A stretch of 64,000 nt of DNA from Candidatus Accumulibacter similis. GTDB lineage: Bacteria; Pseudomonadota; Gammaproteobacteria; Burkholderiales; Rhodocyclaceae. The stretch is from the NCBI GenBank assembly GCA_013347225.1, contig CP054595.1, positions 3,034,415-3,098,414 on the forward strand. The letters are read 5' to 3'. Below, in pieces: positions 54,309-64,000 of the stretch. Positions within the stretch are counted from its first letter, which is position 1. Each line of letters begins with the position of its first letter. The position numbers and the translations under genes were made by a program. The notes below the pieces were generated by a model. The model worked only from the letters and a program-made list of their open reading frames with translations. It ran no database searches and was not told the origin of the DNA.

Positions 54309-54965
54309 ATGAACGAGGACACGCTTCGCCCCGCAGCCGGACAAGGCAGTCAGCGGCTGATCGACGGACCAGACGAGGCAGCGACGACGCTCATCCTCGC
54401 GCACGGTGCCGGCGCCGGCATGGACTCGCCGTTCATGCAGGCCGTCGCTCTCGGGATCGCGGCGCGTGGTCTGCGGGTCATCCGCTTCGAGTTTCCGTAC
54501 ATGGCGGCAAGTCGCCGCAGCGGCATGCGCCGTCCCCCTGACCGCCCTGCGGTCCTGCGCCAAGCCTGGCTCGACGTGCTGGCGTTGACGGCGGCGGCAA
54601 GACCGTTCATCGGCGGCAAGTCGCTCGGCGGCCGCGTCGCCAGCCTGGTTGCCGACGAGTTGGACGTCGCCGGGCTGGTCTGCCTGGGCTACCCGTTCCA
54701 CCCGGTCGGCAAGCCCGATGTGTTGCGAATCGACCACCTGCGGGTCATGCGGACGCCGACGCTCATCGTGCAGGGCGAGCGCGATCCCTTCGGCAGCGTG
54801 CACGAAGTGGGCGGCTACCCACTGTCGCCGCAAGTCCGACTGCGCTGGCTGCCGGATGGCGACCACGGTTTCACGCCGCGCGTCGCATCCGGACGCACGC
54901 AGGCGGAGAACTGGTGCAAAGCCGTTGACGCAGTCTGCGACTTCGTCGGCGCGGTCTGCCGCTGA
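54309..54965 (+). CDS. KANL3/Tex30-like alpha/beta hydrolase
   Basis: A 218-residue alpha/beta hydrolase fold protein. Motifs are the oxyanion strand LILAHGAGAGMDSPFM, the nucleophile elbow GGKSLGGR with Ser105, LIVQGERDPFG (acid region) and the catalytic His186 in DGDHGFTPR. This set is that of the KANL3/Tex30 dienelactone-hydrolase-like family widespread in proteobacteria; substrate unknown. The start at 54309 has no strong ribosome binding site. Confidence 0.82.
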   Translation: MNEDTLRPAAGQGSQRLIDGPDEAATTLILAHGAGAGMDSPFMQAVALGIAARGLRVIRFEFPYMAASRRSGMRRPPDRPAVLRQAWLDVLALTAAARPFIGGKSLGGRVASLVADELDVAGLVCLGYPFHPVGKPDVLRIDHLRVMRTPTLIVQGERDPFGSVHEVGGYPLSPQVRLRWLPDGDHGFTPRVASGRTQAENWCKAVDAVCDFVGAVCR

Positions 54966-55022
54966 CCGCCGTCAGCCCGGGCTGCACCCTGCACGGCTGC
55001 CGTGGGCGCGGCGCCGACCGCC

Positions 55023-55184
55023 AGTCTTGTCCGATCGCTGATGCGAATCAATGGCCTACGGCCGGTCTGGAAGCACAGGTTCGTGCACACCACCGATGGC
55101 CGCCATGCCCTGCCGATCGCCGACAACCTGCTCAACCGGCAGTTCGAACCGGCCAGGGCGAATTGCGCCTGGGTCTCGGACATC
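55023..55184 (+). pseudogene. IS3-family transposase (OrfB) fragment
   Basis: About 54 codons match the region just before the catalytic core of IS3-type OrfB (MRINGLRPVWKHRFVHTTD, then LPIADNLLNRQFEPARAN and AWVSDI). The match stops immediately after D-I, where the DDE domain would start, and no flanking inverted repeats or remaining ORF are seen. It is the only insertion-sequence relic in the window. The rest of the spacer from 54966 to 55432 shows no gene. Confidence 0.8.
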
Positions 55185-55432
55185 AGGAAGGCAGTTCCCT
55201 GGTGCCCGCGGCGGTGACCACGATGACAGCTCACGCCCCGCCGTCCATACACCAGGATCGATCATCGCGCGCACCACGAATCGCCACGCCAGAGGGGTGC
55301 TCCCGTGGCGCGGGCGATACCCGGCGGACTCCCCGCCCACAGAGTTGCTGGCGCCATCACAGGCTGTCATCGACAGCAGCCTCGAGCCGCGAGCGACGCG
55401 ATGATCGAGCCATGCGCGATCGGCTCTGGCCC

Positions 55433-55606
55433 TCACTGACCCTGCAGCCGGCAGGCGATCGCCTTGCGCCGCCAGCATGCGGGCTTCTGCAGGGCGGCGA
55501 CATCGAGCCCACGCGTGCCATAGACCTGCTGCGCAAGAACCCAGCGGGCACGCTCGCTGCGTGTCACGCCGGCAACCTGTTCGAACCACTTCTGGATGGT
55601 ATTCAT
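55433..55606 (-). CDS. 57-residue LexA-controlled small protein
   Basis: Small gene encoding MNTIQKWFEQVAGVTRSERA followed by RWVLAQQVYG and a basic, Cys-containing tail. The start has GAAGGAG nine bases upstream, and a near-perfect LexA box lies about 70-85 bases upstream, where it overlaps a TGTACA -35 (17 bases from TATTCT). Those signals support a real SOS-induced gene. No homolog recognised; small SOS proteins elsewhere act as division inhibitors or membrane toxins, but nothing in this sequence shows a membrane helix. Confidence 0.6.
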   Translation of the reverse strand: MNTIQKWFEQVAGVTRSERARWVLAQQVYGTRGLDVAALQKPACWRRKAIACRLQGQ

Positions 55607-55674
55607 GTTCGCGCACTCCTTCGTCGGGATGAATCGATCACAACCTGCGACAGCGGAACGAAGAATAGCGCATG

Positions 55675-55692
55675 ACTGTATATCTGTACAGT
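55675..55692 (-). promoter_or_regulatory. LexA (SOS) box
   Basis: ACTGTATATCTGTACAGT contains CTG-N10-CAG with AT-rich centre and symmetric flanks, close to the E. coli consensus CTGTATATATATACAG. It lies between the 3' end of the ABC-2 permease gene and the small minus-strand gene, in the right place to repress the latter. Confidence 0.8.
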
Positions 55693-55704
55693 CTTTTTTC
55701 TCGA

Positions 55705-57389
<1,685 letters not shown>

Positions 57390-57460
57390 CGGTGCGACGA
57401 TAGCAGATCCGGGCGGTCCGGTGCAGCCGCAGCCGACGCCGCCCTGCCCCGCCGGTTCCT

Positions 57461-58174
57461 TCAGTCGGCGAGTGCGATCTCGACGCGCCGGTTGCGTCGG
57501 CCCTCGTTGCGGATGCGCAGGACGCGGATGCCGCCGATCTCGGCGATGTTGCGCACGTGCGTGCCGCCGCAGGGCTGCAGGTCGATGCCGGCAATGCGCA
57601 GCAGCCGGACCCGTCCGCTGCCGCGTGGCGGCTGCACGCTCATCGTCTTGACGAGATCGGGCCGCGCAGCGAGTTCGTCGTCGCTGATCCAGACCGTCTC
57701 GGTATCGATGCCGCGGCCGATCAGCGCGTTCATCTCGCGCTCGATGCGCTGCGCGTCGAGCAGGTTCATGTCGATGTCGAAGTCGAGGCGGGCACGATCG
57801 GGGGCGATGTTGCCGCCGGTGACCGGCGCGACGACGACGCACGACATCAGGTGCAGCGCCGTGTGCAGGCGCATCAGCCGATGCCGGCGCGGCCAGTCGA
57901 TCGCCAGCGTCAGCAGCTCGCCCACTTCCGGCGACGGCGCCCCGGCGGCCGTCCGGTGAAGGACGGCATCGAGCGCGGCATCGCGGCGGGTATCGACGAT
58001 GGCGACGCGCTCGCCACTGCCGCGCACCAGGAAACCGGTGTCCCCCACCTGCCCGCCACCCAGTGGGTAGAAGATCGTCCGCTCGAGCTCGATCCCCTGC
58101 GCGTGCACCGCAGTGACCCGCGCGCTGGCCGTTTGCAGGTAGGCGTCGTCACGAAAGAGCAGTTCGGTATCCAT
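57461..58174 (-). CDS. Alanyl-tRNA editing protein AlaX
   Basis: A 237-residue free-standing editing domain that hydrolyses mischarged Ser-tRNA(Ala) or Gly-tRNA(Ala). Zinc ligands are in HTALH (about residues 104-108) and CGGTH (about 206-210). GGXXGD-type glycine motif [15 protein letters not shown] lies at about 35-49. GGAGA is seven bases upstream of the ATG. Length fits AlaX-M. No neighbours are linked to it. Confidence 0.92.
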   Translation of the reverse strand: MDTELLFRDDAYLQTASARVTAVHAQGIELERTIFYPLGGGQVGDTGFLVRGSGERVAIVDTRRDAALDAVLHRTAAGAPSPEVGELLTLAIDWPRRHRLMRLHTALHLMSCVVVAPVTGGNIAPDRARLDFDIDMNLLDAQRIEREMNALIGRGIDTETVWISDDELAARPDLVKTMSVQPPRGSGRVRLLRIAGIDLQPCGGTHVRNIAEIGGIRVLRIRNEGRRNRRVEIALAD

Positions 58175-58298
58175 CAGGCAGTCTCCACGGCAATCGCGGC
58201 AGCGGCGGGTGCCGGTCGTGCCGCGAAGTCGTTGCCGCGCGCCGCATCGCCACCGGCAACAGACCCTGCCGCCCAAATGTTCGGCACTGTAGCACGTC

Positions 58299-58356
58299 CC
58301 TTGCCGGAAGCCGCTCGGCGGGGCTTGTCCACCGCCTGTACAGCGCTTGTCCACAG
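58299..58356. repeat. Dispersed non-coding repeat, copy A
   Basis: 58-base unit aligned without gaps to 61122-61179 (46 of 58 identical by hand count). Contains TTGTCCACC (58325) and TTGTCCACA (58347), DnaA-box-like 9-mers 22 bases apart. It lies 125 bases upstream of the alaX start. The surrounding gap 58175-58550 holds no gene. Confidence 0.7.
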
Positions 58357-58550
58357 TCTTTCCAGCGGATCGCGGGGAAACTCTGCCGGCCCCCGGTCAA
58401 AGCCGGGGCCGGCACGTGCCGCGGCGACCGCCGGGCCGCCGCGGCCTTCACCGCGCTTCAGTTCAGCCTGCCGCAACCCCGGCGCTGCACCGCAGCAGCG
58501 GCCGCAGTCTGGCCAGCACCCGCAGCGTCGTCGCCGGGTTGCCTCGCCGC

Positions 58551-59171
58551 TCAAAGGGCCTGCCGCTCGACCCAGGCGATCCACCGATCGGCCGCCGCAT
58601 CCCGCTGCGGCTGTTCGGCGGCAGGCAGATAGCGCCCGAATTCGACCCACAGCGACTGCCAGTCGCCGCCACCAGCCAGCCGGGGGAAGATCCGCCGCAG
58701 GACGAGGAATGCCCGCGCCCTGGTCATCAGTCCCGGCGCCTTGAGCAGCGGCACGACGCGCGGCAGGACCGCCGGCCCGAAGTCGGTCAGGCCGTCGGTG
58801 GACAGCGTGTCGGGCTCGCGCAGGATGTCCGGATAGGCGTCGATGGTTTGCAAGAGGGCATCGACGGCGCGCGCGTCGCCGATGCGCGCGAGACCCTGCG
58901 CACCCCGCGCCCGTACCTGCTCGTCGGCGTCGCCGAGCATCGCCGCGAACACCTCGGCGCTGGCGGGGTCGCCGATCTCCGCCAGCCCCTGGGCGATCCG
59001 GGCGCGCAGCTCGCCGCCCGCGGTCGGCAGCGCGTCGACCAGCGCCGCGGTACTCGCCGGGCCACGGCGCACCAGTTCGGCCAGCGCCAGCGCCCGGTCG
59101 TTGAAATGGCTCGCCGACAGGGCGGCGATCAGTTCCCGCGCATTGCGCCCGTCAGGGGGCCGCGGCGACAT
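58551..59171 (-). CDS. HEAT-repeat protein
   Basis: A 206-residue helical repeat protein. Repeats of about 30 residues are visible: RELIAALSASHFNDRALALA, LVDALPTAGGELRARIAQGL, FAAMLGDADEQVRARGAQGL and ARAVDALLQTIDAYPDI. Such proteins are scaffolds or adaptors. It overlaps the upstream eCIS-core gene by 20 bases, so it is probably coexpressed with that protein. Confidence 0.8.
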   Translation of the reverse strand: MSPRPPDGRNARELIAALSASHFNDRALALAELVRRGPASTAALVDALPTAGGELRARIAQGLAEIGDPASAEVFAAMLGDADEQVRARGAQGLARIGDARAVDALLQTIDAYPDILREPDTLSTDGLTDFGPAVLPRVVPLLKAPGLMTRARAFLVLRRIFPRLAGGGDWQSLWVEFGRYLPAAEQPQRDAAADRWIAWVERQAL

Positions 59172-60963
59172 GACTGAATGTCACGATGACGCGCCGGTTG
59201 GCCCAGCGGTTGGCCTCGCGGCTCTGGTCGGCACCCACCGCGGCGTCGCCGCCCTCGTCGCCGGTGCCGGCATCGGCGGTGGCGGCCGTCGACGCGCCGT
59301 GACCGATGATGATGCCGTTGATCCGCGCCGCGGCGATCCCCTTCGCCAGCAGCGCCGCCTCGACCGCGTGCGCGCGCCGCAGCGACAGGTCGCGGTTGTA
59401 CTGGCTGGCGCCGCCGACCTGGTCGGCGAAGCCTTCGAGAGCCAGCTCGACGTCCGGATTGCGTGTCAGGTAGGGCAGGAAGCCGTCGATCTTGGCTTGC
59501 TCGGTCGCGTTCAGGACATCGTCGTTGAAGTCGAAGTAGAAGGTCACCGGTTCATGGACGTAGAAGTCGCGATGGCGCTCGAGCGCCTCGTCGAACGTTG
59601 CCGAGGTCCCGGCATCGACGTGCAGGTGCTCGTTCGTCACGTGCCCGGCATCGACCGTGAAGCCCCAGTTCACCGCGCCGTAGGTGACCATCGTGTCCTC
59701 ACCGATCGCAGCGCTCTCGAAGGTCCAGGTGATGACGTCGGTCGGACTGCTGGTGCCCGGAAAATCGTACAGCGACGCCGTGCGGATGTCGGCCGGATCG
59801 TCCGAGCGCTTGTAGCCCGGCACCTGCCCGAGCGGATTCGCGCCGATGCCGCCGCCGCGCGACGCCGGCTGCTGCGTCGTGCCGCCGAAGCCGACCGTCC
59901 CGGGGGCAGCCGCGCCCCAGGCATAGCGGGGCGACAGCGCCGATCCCGCCGGCACCCCCGGACTGGCTGCGTTCGGCCGGTGCAGCACATCGGTCTTGAA
60001 ACCGCCCTCGATGCCACGCAGCGGATCCTCCTCGGTGCGCAATCCCGGATCGCCGAGCGCGCCGCGCGGCGCCTGCGCCGCCGGCATCGACGCCGCATTG
60101 ACGTCGGCGCCACTGGCGTCGATCGTGCTGTTGACCTGCCAGATGCCGATCACGCTCGAGTTGGGCTCGCCGATTCCGGGGACGAAGCGCAGGTAGCCGT
60201 CTAGTCCGCTCTTCGTCGGCGAGGCAGCCAGTGCGCCCTCGCGTGTCTGCAGATCGATCTCGAAGAGGCTGCTGCTGCCGGGAATCATGTAGGTGCCGGC
60301 GAAGCTGCACTGGATCGGCGCCGGACCAGTGCGCGCCGTCAGCGGAATGGCGCTGCCGGCGCGTGAACCGCCCGACTGCTGGACAACGTGTGCCAGTTCG
60401 TGCGCGGTCAACTGGTCACGTCCCGGTCCACGGCCCGCGCCATAGAAGATGTCGCTGCCCTGGGTGAAGGCATTGGCCCGCAGGTCGCGATTCAGTTGTG
60501 CCGCCTGCCAGTCGGTATGCACCCGCACATGCCCGAAGTCGGCGCCGAAGCGCTGCTCCATGAAGCTGCGGGTCGCGCCGTCGAGCGCCCGCCCCTGGTT
60601 GCCGAGCAGCGCGGCCGGCCCGTGCGCGGGCGCCACGCCGCGGTGCGACGGCGTGCCCGCGGCCGACACCGGCGCGCTCGTCGTCGCCGTCGCGACCTGC
60701 TGCGCCGCCCGGTCTGCCTCGAGCTCGTGATCATCGCCCGGCACAGCAAGCGGCACGGTCGCCACGGGCAGTGCCCGCGGCACGCAGGCGGGGACGCCGC
60801 CCATCGCGGTCCGTGCCACCGACTGCGGGGCAGCGACGCCGCGCTCGGCGCCTCGCTGCCGCGCGAGGAAACGCGGCATGCCGCTGCGTGCCGCGCCACC
60901 GCCCGCATCGCTGCTGACAGGCTTGACGCCCGTCAGACCCCTGGCTCGCGATTTGAAAGTCAT
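59152..60963 (-). CDS. eCIS-core (DUF4157) protein with OmpA-like domain
   Basis: A 603-residue protein. The start at 60963 has AAGGAGG five bases upstream. The eCIS-core/DUF4157 domain lies at about residues 130-200 with RSFMEQRFGADFGHVRVHTD and the HExxH-like H188-E-L-A-H192 (QLTAHELAHVVQQSGG). A large central region of about 250 residues is unrecognised. The C-terminus is OmpA-like (about 470-590: FYFDFNDDVLNATEQAKIDG, EGFADQVGGASQYNRDLSLR). DUF4157 proteins are commonly encoded in extracellular contractile injection system loci, often as effectors or assembly factors. No signal peptide is evident. Confidence 0.85.
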   Translation of the reverse strand: MTFKSRARGLTGVKPVSSDAGGGAARSGMPRFLARQRGAERGVAAPQSVARTAMGGVPACVPRALPVATVPLAVPGDDHELEADRAAQQVATATTSAPVSAAGTPSHRGVAPAHGPAALLGNQGRALDGATRSFMEQRFGADFGHVRVHTDWQAAQLNRDLRANAFTQGSDIFYGAGRGPGRDQLTAHELAHVVQQSGGSRAGSAIPLTARTGPAPIQCSFAGTYMIPGSSSLFEIDLQTREGALAASPTKSGLDGYLRFVPGIGEPNSSVIGIWQVNSTIDASGADVNAASMPAAQAPRGALGDPGLRTEEDPLRGIEGGFKTDVLHRPNAASPGVPAGSALSPRYAWGAAAPGTVGFGGTTQQPASRGGGIGANPLGQVPGYKRSDDPADIRTASLYDFPGTSSPTDVITWTFESAAIGEDTMVTYGAVNWGFTVDAGHVTNEHLHVDAGTSATFDEALERHRDFYVHEPVTFYFDFNDDVLNATEQAKIDGFLPYLTRNPDVELALEGFADQVGGASQYNRDLSLRRAHAVEAALLAKGIAAARINGIIIGHGASTAATADAGTGDEGGDAAVGADQSREANRWANRRVIVTFSHVAAAP

Positions 60964-61121
60964 GACGCCTCCTTGTCCACGATGTGGCGACATCGCCGCC
61001 AGTCGGCCGACAGCAGCAGTCGCCGTTCCGGGTCAGACCGGCCTGGTTCCACGATCGGCGGCTGGCGGCGCAGCCCGGCTGAGCACGGCAACCGCCCGGA
61101 TTTTCAGCAGCCGGCGAAGCT

Positions 61122-61179
61122 CCTTGCCGGAAGGGGCTGCGCGGCGGTTTTCCACAGGCTGTGCAGCCCTTGCCCACAG
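61122..61179. repeat. Dispersed non-coding repeat, copy B
   Basis: Second copy of the 58-base unit. Contains TTTTCCACA (61148) and TTGCCCACA (61170), again 22 bases apart; TTATACACA (61223) follows outside the unit. It lies 160 bases upstream of the eCIS-core gene start, in the gap 60964-61251 which holds no gene. Confidence 0.7.
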
Positions 61180-61251
61180 GGTTGTCAGCAACTGCTGGGG
61201 AGAGCCTGCGGCTGTCCCCAACTTATACACAGGCACGCCGGACACCGCCGC

Positions 61252-61704
61252 TCACAGCAGCGACTTGCCCTGCGCGAGGACCTGGTCGCAGATCTGTTTC
61301 GTCACCTGCTTCTTCAAGCCGCCGCCGGCGAGATCGAGTTGGCCGCCATCACTGCTGTGGAGGATTCCCCGGCTGCCGCTGTCGTAACCCGGGTCGGCCT
61401 TCGGCGACCCGCCCGGAAGCCTGCCGGTGAGCGAGTCCTTGACGGACGCCGCCGTCTTGCCACCGAGGTAGTTGTTGCGGATGCAGAACTCGAGCAGCCC
61501 GGCGACGTTGCCGAGGCTGCCCGAAGTGAGCGACTGCCCCGGCAGCACGCCGCCCATCCCGCCGACACTGCCGACGCCGGCGGGCAGGCCGCTCCCCTGC
61601 CCCTGTTTGAGGAGATCGCCAAGCTGCGCCTGGGCAACCTGGAAGGGCAACAGGGCGGCGATCAGGATGGCGCCGACACGCCTGCGACAAGGTTTGGTCT
61701 TCAT
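61252..61704 (-). CDS. DUF2501 family secreted protein (YjjA-like)
   Basis: A 150-residue exported protein with a signal peptide ending AQAQ. The conserved segment NVAGLLEFCIRNNYLGGKTA and the C-terminal VTKQICDQVLAQGKSLL match the DUF2501/YjjA family of unknown function; two cysteines may form a disulfide. The ATG at 61704 is favoured because GGAG is seven bases upstream; 61710 is an alternative. Middle section is Gly/Ser rich. Confidence 0.85.
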   Translation of the reverse strand: MKTKPCRRRVGAILIAALLPFQVAQAQLGDLLKQGQGSGLPAGVGSVGGMGGVLPGQSLTSGSLGNVAGLLEFCIRNNYLGGKTAASVKDSLTGRLPGGSPKADPGYDSGSRGILHSSDGGQLDLAGGGLKKQVTKQICDQVLAQGKSLL

Positions 61705-61833
61705 GATCATGCTCCAGTCTGCGGGTGGAATGGAATCTCGTCTCGCGTCGCCGACCGCCGTGCCGGGGTTGCGATCGCTCTCTGCCTCGAACCCTGCCGC
61801 GCGGCCCCGACGCGATGATCCATTATCCTCCCC

Positions 61834-62253
61834 TCAGGCGCTGAAGGGCGGTCCGGCGAGCGCCAGCAGGGCGGCACGCAGGCAGGCGAAGGCGGCGGGC
61901 GCTGGCGCGCGCTCGATGCTCACCGAATGGCGCCGCGCGCCGAGAGCGGCATCGATCTCGTCGCGAAAGCCGTCGCGGCCGGCGGCGACGATCTGCCGCG
62001 GCAACTCGAGGAAGCCGCTGCCGATGAGCGTGCTGGCGAGTTGCCGCCGCTCGGCCGGCGACAGCCGCCGCAGCGGTTCGTCCGGCCAGGGAGCGCTCCA
62101 GTCCTCGCCGCACGGACAGTCGCGCTGCTCCAGATAGGCGAACAGCTCGCCGGCGGGAGTCACCCGGATGCGCTGGTTGCCGCGGCTCGAGATCGCCTGG
62201 ATGCGCCGGAACTCGAGACGCAGCGGCGGGCCGTCAACAGCGGTCGTGTTCAT
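61834..62253 (-). CDS. Putative emfourin-like protease inhibitor
   Basis: A 139-residue protein without a signal peptide. The C-terminal half (LSPAERRQLASTLIGSGFLE, LPRQIVAAGRDGFRDEI, RRHSVSIERAPAPAAF, CLRAALLALAG) follows the pattern of emfourin, the protealysin inhibitor: L-S-x-x-E...F-x-x-L-P...R-D-x-F...H-x-V...L. Its start codon overlaps the stop of the upstream metzincin-containing gene (ATGA at 62253-62250), the type of coupling expected for an enzyme and its inhibitor. The assignment is inferred from pattern memory, not a database match. An extra C-P-C pair near residue 49 could bind metal. Confidence 0.55.
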   Translation of the reverse strand: MNTTAVDGPPLRLEFRRIQAISSRGNQRIRVTPAGELFAYLEQRDCPCGEDWSAPWPDEPLRRLSPAERRQLASTLIGSGFLELPRQIVAAGRDGFRDEIDAALGARRHSVSIERAPAPAAFACLRAALLALAGPPFSA

Positions 62254-63998
62254 CCGATGCGCCACTCGGACTGCGCGATGTCGGGCGCCGTCATGCGACC
62301 GAGCGCTTCCCAGAGGGTGACGTAGTGGCGCGGCAGCACATCGATGCCGTTCGACATCTGGCTCGAGGTCCTCACCCCCCAGACCGCCGGCCCCGGTACC
62401 CCGGCCGCCGTGACCAGGCCGGAATAGAGGGTCTGCTGCGTGCCGAGCGTGCCGCTGGTGTTGTTCTGGTACTCGTCGGGCAGGCCGAGCATGTGGCCGA
62501 ACTCGTGCTCGCCGACCGAGTAGCGGTTGGCGGCATAGGTCGTCTCGAAGCTGTGGTCGACCGAGATGTCCGCACGACGGTTGCCGGCATCGCCGGCGCT
62601 ACCGACGGCGCCGTGGCCAAGAACACCGATCGGCTGCGGCACGCCGAGGCCGGCGAGGAAACTGCGGACCGCGGCGGCACGCCGGTCCGAGAGGCCCTGG
62701 TTGTGCGTCGCTTCTCCGTCGCGACTGGCGAAGCCGTCGACCTTGAGCGGAATCAGCGGGTCCGACGGGTTCTTCTGCCGCGCCGCATTGGCGAAGGCGG
62801 TCAGCGCCGGGCGTACTGCCGGTTCGATGACGTCCGAATCGTTGGCGAAGAGCACCGGCGACGCTGCCGCTGCCGCCAGCGCCGTCTCCAGCCGCTGCCG
62901 CTCGGTGGTGGCGACGCTGCCGCTGTTGAAGTCCGGCTCCTCGCGGACGTCGGACTGGTAGAGGTCGGCGGTCGCCGGCCGTTCCGGATGCGCCGGGTCG
63001 GGGTCGCTGGTGGCCGACTTGTAGTCGATCCCCGGCCCCGGGCTCTTGTGCACCGTCGTCACGTAGTGCGCCGCCGCGTCGTCATCGACTTCCACCGGTG
63101 TCACCAGCGGGATCGCCCGGAAATCCCAGCACGGCTTGCTCGACCAGAGGACATGCTGCGCGCTCCAGCGCGCGCTGACGCGGCCGATGTAATCGCGCTT
63201 GAAATCGGCCTTCTCGCTGTCGCTCCAGAAGAAGCGGCTCATGTCTTCGCCGGCCAGCGCCCGCCGCAGGACGTCGAACACCCCCGGCGCATTGTCGGCG
63301 GCGACGAAATTGAACTTCATCTTCACCGTCACCGGCATCAGTCCGAACAGCGGGAAGTAATCGGCGTCGAACATGCCGAAGGTGGTCGAGGGAATGTAGC
63401 GCTCGAGGTGCATGCGGCGCAGCGCGAAGGCATCGCGGCGAGCGCCCTCCTCGGGCGTCAGGCAGGAGCCGAACAGGCGATCGAAGAGCGGCGTCGGCGC
63501 TGCCGGTACGCCGCCCGGCAGCGGCACGCCGGCATCGGTCGGTCCGCCCGTGGCCGCTGCAGCTGCCGCATCCGGAATGGATGCGGCAGCTGCAGCGGCG
63601 GCGCCGGCGTCCGGAGTACGGGCAACGGTCCGGGTGGCATCGCCACTCACCACATGCGCCAGCTCGTGCGCAAGCAGCCGCCGCCCCGAATCCGACCCGG
63701 GTTCGTAACGACCGGCGGCAAAACCGATATCGTTGCCGAAGCTGAAGGCACGCGCCGACAGCGCGCGTGCCGCCGTCGCCGCCGGCGCACCGCTGTGTAC
63801 GCGCACCGCGCCGAGATCGCGGCCGAAACGCGGTTCGAAGAAGTCGCGCGTGGCGCCATCGAGCGGCCGCCCCGCATCCAGGCCGGGCAACGACGCCGAC
63901 TGCGGGCCGCTGCCCTCGGCCGAGCGCTGCACGCCCGCGGCGCAACTGGCGCAAGGCGCGAGCGGCGCACAGCCGGCACATCCTGCCGGCGCCATCAC
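62250..63998 (-). CDS. eCIS-core protein with OmpA-like and metzincin-like domains
   Basis: At least 582 residues; the frame is open to the window edge, so the N-terminus may lie outside (the first codon here is GTG, then ATG at 63995). The eCIS-core/DUF4157 domain is at about 45-120 with H111-E-L-A-H115. An Ala/Pro-rich linker follows. The middle 250 residues are unrecognised. An OmpA-like region with GLSDRRAAAVRSFLAGLGVP lies near residues 430-470. The C-terminus then has a second zinc motif H498-E-F-G-H502-M-L-G505-L-P-D508 and Q-M-S, reminiscent of a metzincin Met-turn. Three functions in one chain suggest a delivered toxin-protease. It shares the domain set of the neighbour at 59152. Confidence 0.8.
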   Translation of the reverse strand: MMAPAGCAGCAPLAPCASCAAGVQRSAEGSGPQSASLPGLDAGRPLDGATRDFFEPRFGRDLGAVRVHSGAPAATAARALSARAFSFGNDIGFAAGRYEPGSDSGRRLLAHELAHVVSGDATRTVARTPDAGAAAAAAASIPDAAAAAATGGPTDAGVPLPGGVPAAPTPLFDRLFGSCLTPEEGARRDAFALRRMHLERYIPSTTFGMFDADYFPLFGLMPVTVKMKFNFVAADNAPGVFDVLRRALAGEDMSRFFWSDSEKADFKRDYIGRVSARWSAQHVLWSSKPCWDFRAIPLVTPVEVDDDAAAHYVTTVHKSPGPGIDYKSATSDPDPAHPERPATADLYQSDVREEPDFNSGSVATTERQRLETALAAAAASPVLFANDSDVIEPAVRPALTAFANAARQKNPSDPLIPLKVDGFASRDGEATHNQGLSDRRAAAVRSFLAGLGVPQPIGVLGHGAVGSAGDAGNRRADISVDHSFETTYAANRYSVGEHEFGHMLGLPDEYQNNTSGTLGTQQTLYSGLVTAAGVPGPAVWGVRTSSQMSNGIDVLPRHYVTLWEALGRMTAPDIAQSEWRIG

Positions 63999-64000
63999 CG

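Overview
The window is high-GC DNA (roughly 70% in most genes, about 60-65% in the middle island) from a Gram-negative bacterium. The complete isc cluster next to suhB, trmJ and cysE, the MltB-type transglycosylase, HD-GYP protein, CsgG-like protein and DUF2339/DUF3999 pair suggest a betaproteobacterium. A Rhodocyclales member such as 'Candidatus Accumulibacter' is my best guess; this is inference from gene content, not a database result.

Layout. (1) 1-10.8 kb: two unknown genes, a ComB-like phosphatase, a metallo-beta-lactamase-fold hydrolase, a DUF3999/DUF2339 membrane pair (ATGA overlap), an MFS transporter and a small lipoprotein. (2) 10.8-20.6 kb: suhB divergent from trmJ-cysE, then iscR, a NifS-like desulfurase, iscS, iscU, iscA, hscB, hscA, fdx, iscX and a DUF2237 gene. 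This is a full housekeeping iron-sulfur cluster assembly operon with an extra desulfurase and a strong sigma70 promoter that overlaps the end of cysE and a probable IscR site. (3) 20.7-22.4 kb: an astacin-like metallopeptidase and three tRNAs (Pro-UGG, Arg-UCU, His-GUG).

(4) 22.8-40.8 kb: a phage-defence-type island directly behind the tRNAs. It encodes a DrmD-like SNF2 helicase, a 1732-residue N6-adenine methyltransferase, an MNT-HEPN toxin-antitoxin pair, an unknown 93-residue protein, a 2133-residue YprA/DruE-like helicase with a DUF1998 region and a nuclease-like tail, and a UvrD-like helicase with a RelE-like N-terminus. The first two resemble DISARM class 1 and the giant helicase resembles Druantia DruE. 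The locus is therefore a DISARM/Druantia hybrid, probably of the recently proposed ARMADA type. It is the most interesting system in the window. REP-like palindromes lie between its first two genes and, in frame, inside the methyltransferase gene.

(5) 40.9-47.1 kb: a small membrane protein, MltB-like transglycosylase, HD-GYP phosphodiesterase and a LolD/FtsX-type ABC transporter. (6) 47.6-53.3 kb: a large secreted Calx-beta/Cys-repeat protein, a PDZ-PDZ-TPR-CsgG protein and a small secreted protein. (7) 53.7-58.2 kb: SixA-like phosphatase, a KANL3/Tex30-like hydrolase, an IS3 transposase relic, a very small gene behind a near-perfect LexA box, an ABC-2 exporter and an AlaX editing protein. 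(8) 58.5-64 kb: genes on the minus strand including two eCIS-core (DUF4157) proteins with OmpA-like domains. One also has a metzincin-like site and is translationally coupled to a putative emfourin-like protease inhibitor. This suggests that an extracellular contractile injection system locus, or its cargo, continues beyond the right edge.
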